In this document: positions 35,613 through 45,130 of the stretch, one piece after another | Layout: every line of letters starts with the position of its first letter | Position numbering within the stretch: the first letter of the stretch is position 1 | Source of the DNA: Streptomyces thermolilacinus SPC6 | Lineage (GTDB): Bacteria; Actinomycetota; Actinomycetes; Streptomycetales; Streptomycetaceae | Direction: 5' to 3' | DNA length: 64,000 nt | Assembly (NCBI RefSeq): GCF_000478605.2 | Contig: NZ_ASHX02000001.1 | Coordinates: 4,541,001-4,605,000 of the forward strand | Notes under the pieces: model-generated | What the model saw: the letters and a program-made list of their open reading frames with translations, nothing else | Database searches by the model: none | What the model was told of the DNA's origin: nothing | Position numbers and translations under genes: made by a program

Positions 35613-36749
35613 ATGACCGTGTTCAGTCCTCTGTCCATCGGCCCGCACACCGTGCAGCCGCCCGTGGTGCTGGCCCCCATGGCCGGCATCACCAACGCTC
35701 CCTTCCGCACCCTCTGCCGCGAGTTCAGCGGCGGCAAGGGGCTGTTCGTGAGCGAGATGATCACGACGAGGGCGCTGGTCGAGCGCAACGAGAAGACCAT
35801 GCAGCTCATCCACTTCGACGAGACCGAGACCCCTCGGTCCATCCAGCTGTACGGAGTGGACCCGGTCACCGTCGGCAAGGCCGTCCGCATGATCGTGGAC
35901 GAGGACCTCGCCGACCACATCGACCTGAACTTCGGCTGCCCCGTCCCCAAGGTGACCCGCAAGGGCGGCGGCTCCGCGCTGCCGTACAAGCGGCCGCTGC
36001 TGCGCGCGATCCTCCACGAGGCGGTGACCAACGCCGGGGACCTGCCGGTCACGATGAAGATGCGCAAGGGCATCGACGACGACCACATCACGTACCTCGA
36101 CGCCGGTCGCATCGCCGTCGAGGAGGGTGTCACCGCCATCGCCCTGCACGGCCGCACCGCCGCACAGCACTACGGCGGCACCGCCGACTGGGACGCCATC
36201 GCCCGGCTGAAGGAGCACGTCCCGGAGATACCGGTACTCGGCAACGGTGACATCTGGTGCGCCGACGACGCGCTGCGCATGATGCGCGAGACCGGCTGCG
36301 ACGGCGTGGTCGTCGGGCGCGGCTGCCTGGGCCGCCCGTGGCTGTTCGGCGACCTGGTGGCCGCCTTCGAGGGCACGGGCGCGGCGGCGGCGCCGACGCT
36401 GCGCGAGGTCGCCGACACGATGGTCCGCCACGCCCGGCTGCTGGGCGAGTGGATCGGCGACGAGTCACGGGGGGTCATCGACTTCCGCAAGCACGTCGCC
36501 TGGTACCTGAAGGGCTTCTCGGTCGGCTCCGAGATGCGCAAGCGGCTCGCGGTGACGTCGTCGCTGGAGGAGCTGCGGGCCGGGCTCGACGAGCTGGACC
36601 TCGACCAGCCGTGGCCGGTGGGCGCCGACGGTCCGCGCGGCCGCACGTCCGGCAACAACCGGGTCGTCCTGCCCGACGGCTGGCTGAAGAACCCGTGGGA
36701 CTGCTCGGGGCTGAGCGAGGACGCCGAACTCGACACGTCCGGCGGCTGA
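35613..36749 (+). CDS. dus: tRNA-dihydrouridine synthase (DusB type)
   Basis: 378 residues from ATG 35613. FMN barrel signature VLAPMAGITNAPFRTLC, catalytic Cys in NFGCPVPKVTRKGGGSAL, then LHGRTAAQHYGGTADW and GCDGVVVGRGCLGRPWLF. It reduces uridines in tRNA D-loops. The C-terminal helical tRNA-binding domain is complete, and the length is that of actinobacterial members. Confidence 0.93.
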   Translation: MTVFSPLSIGPHTVQPPVVLAPMAGITNAPFRTLCREFSGGKGLFVSEMITTRALVERNEKTMQLIHFDETETPRSIQLYGVDPVTVGKAVRMIVDEDLADHIDLNFGCPVPKVTRKGGGSALPYKRPLLRAILHEAVTNAGDLPVTMKMRKGIDDDHITYLDAGRIAVEEGVTAIALHGRTAAQHYGGTADWDAIARLKEHVPEIPVLGNGDIWCADDALRMMRETGCDGVVVGRGCLGRPWLFGDLVAAFEGTGAAAAPTLREVADTMVRHARLLGEWIGDESRGVIDFRKHVAWYLKGFSVGSEMRKRLAVTSSLEELRAGLDELDLDQPWPVGADGPRGRTSGNNRVVLPDGWLKNPWDCSGLSEDAELDTSGG

Positions 36750-37690
36750 CCCCGCCGCACGCCGGGCGGGTCGCTTCCGCGCGTGAGGAGGGCGGCCTGA
36801 AGCACGTCTGGCCGGACGGTCCGGTGGGCGATCCGGTCCGCCTTGCCCGCGCAGTGGGCCGGGTTCAGGTCCCGTGGTCGGCACCGCTGCCGGTCACTGC
36901 GCGGGGCCGGCTCCGCCGTCCCTTGGTGGCTGCCTCGTGAACGCTCTGGTGGCTGGCGCTGTACGACGCCGGATCGACCACCCGTGGGGGCTCCGCCTGG
37001 GTGCCGTACCGGCCGCCCTCGGTGACGCAGGGGCGGGTGACATTTCTTGGTGGCTGCTCCTGCGCCGGTACGGGCGCCGCGCGTCTGGCGGCCGGTCCCG
37101 GACGGGGTGGGCGGCGCGTCCTCGGGCCTGTTTCTGTGCGGGCCCCCGCCAGTCGTGCCGGGCCGGGCGGGTTGGGGCGCGGGGCCTTCGCCGGGTCCTG
37201 GGGACGGGCGCCCCGCACCACCCGGAGCCCCCGTGGCGCGGCATGTGCGGGCCCGGCGAACGGCTGGACGCCCGTGCGTCGGCCGACTGGCCTCCAGGTG
37301 GACGGGAGAGGTCCGGATCGTGGACTTTCGGACGTCCTCACGGCGTGATTCTCGCCACCCCTGATCGCGTGCATGCTCAGATGAGCGCGTCGAGGGTGGC
37401 TGCACTTCTCAAAAGATGGCACTCAGTGCCACCCCTTCTGCCTTCAAGAAGTGAAGTCAAGTGTGAGAGGCGGGCGCTCACATGAGCGGTTCTTGGGGTG
37501 TTTTTGACCATGCCGCTTCAAGGGGTGAATCGTTTCGCGCCGACGAGGCAACCCCGTCGTAACTTTCGATCTGCTGGCGGACGGGTGGATAAGGCCGTAC
37601 GACGGGTAGGCGTACCTCCCCAGAAGCCTTCGATCTGGGTATGTTCCTCGCCGTCAGGGCAGCCACGTCGTCCTCGAGGAGTCGAGACCC
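36750..37690. other. Long gene-free region upstream of ppdK
   Basis: 941 bases without a gene I can support. Frames on both strands are open, but they are rich in Arg, Pro and Gly and resemble nothing known. The last 350 bases are less GC-rich, include the palindrome at 37417-37431, and must hold the ppdK promoter. CTTTCGATCTG near 37565 and CTTCGATCTGGGTATG near 37627 are partly repeated. A degenerate tRNA-like segment lies near 36811-36883. Confidence 0.55.
37417..37431. promoter_or_regulatory. Perfect palindrome TGGCAC-TCA-GTGCCA, candidate operator
   Basis: Six-base arms around a three-base centre, 260 bases before the ppdK start. The size fits a dimeric regulator site. No known actinobacterial consensus matches it in my memory. 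Confidence 0.4.
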
Positions 37691-40402
<2,712 letters not shown>

Positions 40403-40546
40403 CCCGCTGCGTCCCGCCGTGGCGCCCCCGCGGCGGGACCCGCAGGCGCCGGAGCCGCCGTCTGTCACCCGACCCTCACCGATCGGCGGCGGCTCCGGTC
40501 ACCACCCCACCGGATACACCGCAGGAGGGCTCGCCGAGCGGGCCCG

Positions 40547-40589
40547 GGGCGGACACCTTTGTGCGGAGGTGTCCGCCCTCTCCTGTTTT
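40547..40589 (+). terminator. Terminator downstream of ppdK
   Basis: GGGCGGACACCT (40547-40558) pairs perfectly with AGGTGTCCGCCC (40567-40578) around an 8-base loop, followed by TCTCCTGTTTT. It is one of the clearest intrinsic terminators here, 145 bases after the ppdK stop. Confidence 0.9.
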
Positions 40590-41023
40590 ACGGCTGTTTA
40601 CCCCGTATCGAGTGGCGCGGAAAGCGCGGTCCGGTGGAATTGCGGTCAGTTGAATTCCGTTCCAGTTGAATGGCGGACTTTTACGCGAGATTGACATCGC
40701 GTCAATTCCGGGCCTACGCCGCGCGAACAAACGGGCGGAGCGCGGCCACCGGATCCCCACCCGCCGACCGCGCCCCATTACCCCTGCCAGACAGGAGAGC
40801 CGCAACCTTTCAGTCCCGCCGCCGGGCGTGAGAAGCCCCCCACGGTCTTCGGACACGCCACCTCGGTCCTGAAGGTTTCCCGTCTGACGGCGTACAGCTT
40901 TTCGGTTCCGGGCGCTCGCCCGCGACGCGTTTCAACTGTGGCTGAAATGCCGTGGTAACAACCTGTGATGGCATGCATACTCCTCGGTGGGGGGTGATTG
41001 CGCATGCAACAGGTGGGGGTTCA
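40590..41023. other. Gene-free region before the 41 kb regulator gene
   Basis: About 430 bases, partly AT-richer than its surroundings. CAGTTGAAT occurs twice (near 40647 and 40663), and ATTGAC-ATCGC-GTCAAT (40690-40706) is an inverted repeat. No protein-coding frame is convincing. Confidence 0.55.
40690..40706. promoter_or_regulatory. Inverted repeat ATTGAC-N5-GTCAAT
   Basis: Six-base perfect arms separated by ATCGC, 318 bases before the regulator gene. It may be an operator or part of a promoter. Nothing identifies the binding protein. Confidence 0.3.
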
Positions 41024-42052
41024 GTGCTTCGTATACATTTCACCGGTGCCGATCTCGCCGGAGTCCGGATGGCGGCCCGGCCCGACGCGCTGTGGGAAAC
41101 CATTCTCAGCTTTCACCGTTTGCGGGACAGGCGAGGCGCTCTGGTCTACGGGGAATGGCGCTCCGAAACCCGGACACGGTTGAACGGTGAAACGAGACTC
41201 CTCGGCGCGCTCGTTCCCGCGCGGGGCTATTTCCCGGACTTCCTGACCCCGCCGGAGGGACTTCAGGGCCTTGACACCGCTTTGGAGGCCGTGCGGGCCA
41301 CCCCGCCCGCCCGCGTCCACGCGGAGCTGTCCGTGCTCGCCAAGGAGCGCCCGGCCGCCGCGCCCCTGCCTTCCTGGACGCAGGCCCTCGCGGAGGGGCC
41401 CGCGGAGCCCTTCAGCCGCCTCCTGGGCGCCCTGCGCGGCTACCACCGGGCGGCCGTGGAGCCGTACTGGACGTACATACAGGCGCGGGTCGAGGCGGAC
41501 CGGGCCGTGCGCGGGCGGGCGCTGCTCGACGGCGGCGCCGAGGAACTGCTGGCGTCCCTGCCGCCGATGCTGCGCTGGCGCGCGCCGATCCTGGAGGCCG
41601 ACTACCCGGTGGACCGGGACGTGCGGCTCGACGGGCGCGGGCTGCTGCTCCAGCCGTCGTACTTCTGCCGCGGCTCGGCCGTCATGTACCGCGACCCCGA
41701 CCTGCCGCCGGTCCTCGTCTACCCGGTCACGCACACGGACGCCCCCGCGGCGGCGGGCGAGCCGGGCGGGGCGCCGCTGGGCCGGCTGGTGGGCCACACC
41801 CGCTCCGCCGTGCTCAAGGCCATCGGGCAGGGCGGCACGACCAGTGAGCTGGCCCGCCGAGCCGGGGTGTCCCTCGCGTCGGCGAGCCAGCACGCCGGGG
41901 TACTGCGCGACGCGGGCCTGGTGGTGACCCTGCGCCAGGGCAGCTCCGTGCTGCACACCCTGACGCCGCTGGGTGCCGCCCTGCTGCACGGCGGCACCCA
42001 GCCCGTACGGGAGAGCCGCCGCTACGCGCGGAACGGCCCCGTCACCTCGTAG
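41024..42052 (+). CDS. ArsR-like winged-helix transcriptional regulator (DUF5937 type)
   Basis: 342 residues from GTG 41024 (VLRIHFTGADLAGVRMAARPD). A long N-terminal domain (about 1-250) of the DUF5937 type is followed by a winged helix with TTSELARRAGVSLASASQHAGVLRDAGLV and a wing ending in SSVLHTLTPLG. The domain order is typical of Streptomyces regulators beginning LRIHFT. A paralogue lies at 49.1 kb. Its 3' end overlaps the convergent PhoX-like gene by 31 bases. Targets and ligand are unknown. Confidence 0.82.
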   Translation: MLRIHFTGADLAGVRMAARPDALWETILSFHRLRDRRGALVYGEWRSETRTRLNGETRLLGALVPARGYFPDFLTPPEGLQGLDTALEAVRATPPARVHAELSVLAKERPAAAPLPSWTQALAEGPAEPFSRLLGALRGYHRAAVEPYWTYIQARVEADRAVRGRALLDGGAEELLASLPPMLRWRAPILEADYPVDRDVRLDGRGLLLQPSYFCRGSAVMYRDPDLPPVLVYPVTHTDAPAAAGEPGGAPLGRLVGHTRSAVLKAIGQGGTTSELARRAGVSLASASQHAGVLRDAGLVVTLRQGSSVLHTLTPLGAALLHGGTQPVRESRRYARNGPVTS

Positions 42053-43179
42053 GTGATGCCGCCGGACGAGCTGCCCGACGTGCCGCGCTGGCTGGAGAAG
42101 TACAGCCGCTTGCCGTCGGGCGAGAACGCCGGGCCGCAGATCTCCGAGCCGGACTGCCCGAGGATCCGCACGAACGGGGCGACCACGTCGTTCGGGGTGA
42201 TCACGCAGATCTCCATGTTGCCGCCGTCCTCGGCGACGTACAGGTCGCCCGAGGACGCGCCGGTGATGTTGTCCACGCCGGTCAGCGGGGCCGTGCCGGA
42301 GACGAGGGAGTCGTCGTACGCCAGCTCGTACGTGTTCGACGCCAGGTTCAGCCGCCACACGCGGCCGTCGCCCTTGGTGGTGAACCAGACCGTGTCGCTC
42401 GCGTAGTGGCAGCCCTCGCCGCCGTTGAACCGCTTCGCGCCCGAGACCTGGTTGCGGGTGGCGGTGGGGGAGCCGTCCGGGTCCGGGACGGTCGCCCAGG
42501 TGAACGTGCCCGAGGTCGCCGTGCCGGCCTTCAGCACCTGGAGGGTGCCCGACGAGAGGTCGCCCCAGGTGTTGGGCACGAACCGGTAGAAGCAGCCGTC
42601 GGAGGCGTCCTCCGTCAGGTACACGACCTTGCGGACCGGGTCGGCCGCGGCGGCCTCGTGGTTGAACCGGCCCATCGCGGCGCGGCGCACGGCGGCCTTC
42701 ACGCCCCACGGGTCGGTCTCGTACACGTACCCCGTGCTGACCTCCTCGCAGGACAGCCAGGTGTTCCACGGGGTCGCGCCGCCCGCGCAGTTGCGGTTGG
42801 TGTTGGAGAGGATGCGGTACGCGCTCCTGATGTTGCCGGAGCCGTCGAAGCGGATGGCGCTGGCGCCGCCCGTGCTGGATATCTCGGAGTTGGAGACGTA
42901 GATCCAGCCGGTCCCGTCGGCGAAGCAGGCGCCGCCGTCCGGGGCGCTGTGCCAGACGTACGAGGTGCTGCCGACCCGCTGCCCGGACCGGGCGACGACG
43001 CGGCTGGTGAAGCCGGCGGGGAGCTGGAGGCCGTTCGCGTCGGCCGCGCCGAGGGCGCCGTACGGGCCCGCGCCGGGCTGCGCCGGGGCGGCGTACGCGG
43101 CGCCCCGCATCAGTGTGTAGCCGAAGGCCGCGGCCGCGCCGCCCGCGACCGCTCCGCGCAGGAAACTACGACGTTCCAC
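42022..43179 (-). CDS. Tat-exported PhoX/DUF839-type protein
   Basis: 385 residues from GTG 43179 (VERRSFLRGAVAGGAAAAF). The RRSFLRG motif is a Tat signal, and Ala-rich sequence ends near YAAPAQ. The mature part has beta-propeller repeats with SCEEVSTG, GRFNHEAAAADP, YLTEDASDGCFYRFVP and EDGGNMEICVI, which belong to the PhoX alkaline phosphatase family. It is much shorter than classical PhoX, so phosphatase activity is plausible but unproven. Its neighbour on the other strand overlaps its 3' end. Confidence 0.82.
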   Translation of the reverse strand: MERRSFLRGAVAGGAAAAFGYTLMRGAAYAAPAQPGAGPYGALGAADANGLQLPAGFTSRVVARSGQRVGSTSYVWHSAPDGGACFADGTGWIYVSNSEISSTGGASAIRFDGSGNIRSAYRILSNTNRNCAGGATPWNTWLSCEEVSTGYVYETDPWGVKAAVRRAAMGRFNHEAAAADPVRKVVYLTEDASDGCFYRFVPNTWGDLSSGTLQVLKAGTATSGTFTWATVPDPDGSPTATRNQVSGAKRFNGGEGCHYASDTVWFTTKGDGRVWRLNLASNTYELAYDDSLVSGTAPLTGVDNITGASSGDLYVAEDGGNMEICVITPNDVVAPFVRILGQSGSEICGPAFSPDGKRLYFSSQRGTSGSSSGGITYEVTGPFRA

Positions 43180-43500
43180 TTCATCACTCCACTGGTCGTG
43201 GCCGCCCCGCGCACCGGCCGGTGCGGGGGTCGCGCGCTGACGGAAGGTAGAACCCGGGGATTGACGGTGCATCAACAAACGGTGAAGGGGAAGCAGCGGG
43301 CGCCGGTCGGCTCTCCGGGGCGGTCGGCCAAGGGCCCCGGGCCCTCGGCGCACCCGGCGCTCCTGCCGCCGCTCCCGCGCCCGCCGCCGCCCCGCTGCGC
43401 GCGGGCCCCGCACGGGCGCGCTCCCTGGCGGGCGGTCCCCTCCGCTGTGCGCTGCCCCCGCGCGCGTGCGTCACCCTGCGGGCCGCTGCACGCTGCCGCT

Positions 43501-43557
43501 GTGGGCAGCTGGTCCGCCAGGGGCGGAACGGGTGGGCACAGCGGACTTGCCGGGTGC
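43501..43557 (+). repeat. Palindromic intergenic repeat, copy 1
   Basis: It begins GTGGGCAGCTGGTCCGCC and continues GGGGCGGAACGGGTGGGCAC to CGGGTGCC. Reverse-complementing copy 2 gives nearly the same sequence, so the two are inverted copies 43 bases apart. Confidence 0.75.
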
Positions 43558-43600
43558 CGGTCCTCGCGCCTGCCGCGCAGGTGCGCAACCTCCCGGGCGT

Positions 43601-43662
43601 GGCACCCCGTTGTGCCCACCCCGTTCCGCCCCAGCGGAACGACTGCCCACAACGGGGTGGGC
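43601..43662 (-). repeat. Palindromic intergenic repeat, copy 2 (best preserved)
   Basis: A nested palindrome. The outer arms CCCCGTTGTG (43605-43614) and CACAACGGGG (43648-43657) and the inner arms CGTTCCGC (43622-43629) and GCGGAACG (43634-43641) are all perfect. This would form a long stem or cruciform. The unit resembles a small repeat I remember as common between Streptomyces genes. Confidence 0.8.
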
Positions 43663-43664
43663 TC

Positions 43665-43700
43665 CTGGTTCCGCGCGGGACGGCTGCCCGCAACGGGGGC
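43665..43700 (-). repeat. Palindromic intergenic repeat, copy 3 (degenerate, partial)
   Basis: GGTTCCGCGCGGGACGGCTG followed by CCCGCAACGGGG follows the second half of copy 2 in the same orientation, with several substitutions. Confidence 0.6.
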
Positions 43701-44292
43701 GCGGCCTGTTCCCTGCTGACCCGCAGGTGTGCGCCCTCCCGGCCAAGTGCGGGGATGGCAATCCCCGCCGGCACGGGCGTGGGACGCGCGGGGGGCAGGC
43801 TCCCTCCCGGCCGCAGGGGCCGGAGGCTGAGGCGGCCAGTGACAGGCGACAGCGGCCCGGCGCGCCGAGAGGGTGCGGGCGTCAGGGTGGAGGCACCGGG
43901 AGCGCGGGCGACGGGGCGCAGGGCGGGGCGTGAGTGCTGGAGGTGGACCGACCGGAAGTGCGGGCAGCGGGGCGGCGGGCGACGGAAGCGCGAGGGCCGG
44001 GGTGGAATGGCCGGGGTGTGGGCGCCGAGGGAGCTGGGGGCGGGCTGGCCGGAGGTGTGGGCGCCGGGGCTGCGGGCGACGCGGGTGCGGGGGTCGGGGT
44101 GGAGGCGCCGAGGGTGCGGGTGCCTGGGGGTGGTGCGCCCCTTGGCCGCGGCGGCTGCGGGCCGTGGGATGGGCCGGGCGGGTGGCTTGGGGGCGTGGGG
44201 GGAAAATTTGTGTGCGTGGCGGCGATGAGTTCTGGCGCGGGCCGTGGTCTACCTCTCCGTAACGGCCACACCGGATGGAGAGAGACCCCGCC

Positions 44293-44709
44293 ATGGAACA
44301 GATGATCTTCGTGAACCTGCCGGTCAAGGACCTCGACAAGGCCAAGGCGTTCTGGACGGAGCTCGGCTACTCCTTCAACCCGCAGTTCACCGACGAGAAG
44401 GCCGCCTGCCTGGTCTTCAGCGACACGATCTTCGCGATGCTGATCACGGAGCCGTTCTTCAAGAACTTCACGAAGAAGGACATCACCGACGCGTCCTCCT
44501 CCACGGAGACGATCATCGCGCTCAGCGCGTCGAGCCGTGACGAGGTGGACCGGCTCGTGGACAAGGCGCTGGCCGCCGGTGCCACCAAGGCCATCGACCC
44601 GGTCGAGTACGGCGACGCCATGTACAGCCGCTCCTTCCAGGACCCCGACCACCACAACTGGGAGGTCGTCTGGATGGACGTCGAGAAGATGGCCCAGCAG
44701 GAGGGCTGA
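44293..44709 (+). CDS. VOC-family protein (glyoxalase/bleomycin-resistance fold)
   Basis: 138 residues from ATG 44293 (MEQMIFVNLPVKDLDKAKAF). The two beta-alpha-beta modules of the vicinal-oxygen-chelate fold are visible, the second ending FQDPDHHNWEVVWMD. Such proteins act as isomerases, dioxygenases or drug-binding proteins; the substrate is unknown. It is monocistronic, ending at a strong hairpin. Confidence 0.85.
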   Translation: MEQMIFVNLPVKDLDKAKAFWTELGYSFNPQFTDEKAACLVFSDTIFAMLITEPFFKNFTKKDITDASSSTETIIALSASSRDEVDRLVDKALAAGATKAIDPVEYGDAMYSRSFQDPDHHNWEVVWMDVEKMAQQEG

Positions 44710-44736
44710 GGCCCGTGCCGGGGGCCTGACCCGCCC

Positions 44737-44781
44737 GTACGGCGGAGGGGACCGTGGCCGCCACGGTCCCCTCCGCCGTAC
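44737..44781. terminator. Bidirectional terminator between VOC gene and nirD
   Basis: A perfect 21-base stem (44737-44757 with 44761-44781) with a 3-base loop, CCG, between two convergent genes. It is the longest perfect stem I found in the window. Confidence 0.9.
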
Positions 44782-44806
44782 GCCGGGGGCACCCGCCCCC
44801 GTACCC

Positions 44807-45130
44807 TCAGCCCGCGCGGACCGGGTACACCGCCACCGTCACCTCGTCGTCGTCCAGGCAGCGGCCCGTCTCCAGGTCGAAGCGCTGCTTCAGCAGCGGC
44901 GACGCCACGAACGTACGGCCGTCCGCCGAGCCGATCAGGCCCCGCGACAGCACCTGGGCGCCGGTGAACGGGTCCCGGTTGTCGATCGCGTACAGCCGCC
45001 CCCGCCGGTCCCGGAACAGGGCCGCCTGCCGGCCGTCCGGCAGCAGGGCGGCCATGCCCCGGCCCGGTGTCAGCGCCTCCGTGTCGCAGATCGGCAGCCA
45101 ATCGTCGTCGTGGGCGAGTTCCAGCTTCAT
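44807..45130 (-). CDS. nirD: Nitrite reductase small subunit NirD
   Basis: 107 residues starting MKLELAHDDDWLPICDTEAL. It has a Rieske-like fold without the cluster cysteines, as is normal for NirD; family stretches are AIDNRDPFTGAQVLSRG and ASPLLKQRFDLETGRCL. It forms the assimilatory nitrite reductase with NirB. Its ATG overlaps the nirB stop (ATGA), so translation is coupled. Confidence 0.93.
   Translation of the reverse strand: MKLELAHDDDWLPICDTEALTPGRGMAALLPDGRQAALFRDRRGRLYAIDNRDPFTGAQVLSRGLIGSADGRTFVASPLLKQRFDLETGRCLDDDEVTVAVYPVRAG

Larger units (their letters stand above)
43180..44292. other. 1.1 kb gene-free, repeat-bearing intergenic region
   Basis: No credible coding frame; all open frames give Arg/Pro/Gly/Ala-rich products. 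The part 43501-43700 contains three copies of a palindromic repeat element. The part 43860-44200 is purine-rich on the plus strand, with loose repeats such as GTGTGGGCGCCG near 44015 and 44058. The promoter of the VOC gene must lie in the last 100 bases. Confidence 0.6.

Noticed and set aside
36865..37485. Long open frames on both strands in the ppdK upstream region
   Set aside because: Their products are rich in Arg, Pro and Gly, lack any recognisable family, and both strands are equally open, as expected by chance at this GC content.
43272..44345. Open frame of about 357 codons on the minus strand between the PhoX-like and VOC genes
   Set aside because: The product is a low-complexity Arg/Pro/His/Ser-rich string running through palindromic repeats; no start context or homology supports it.
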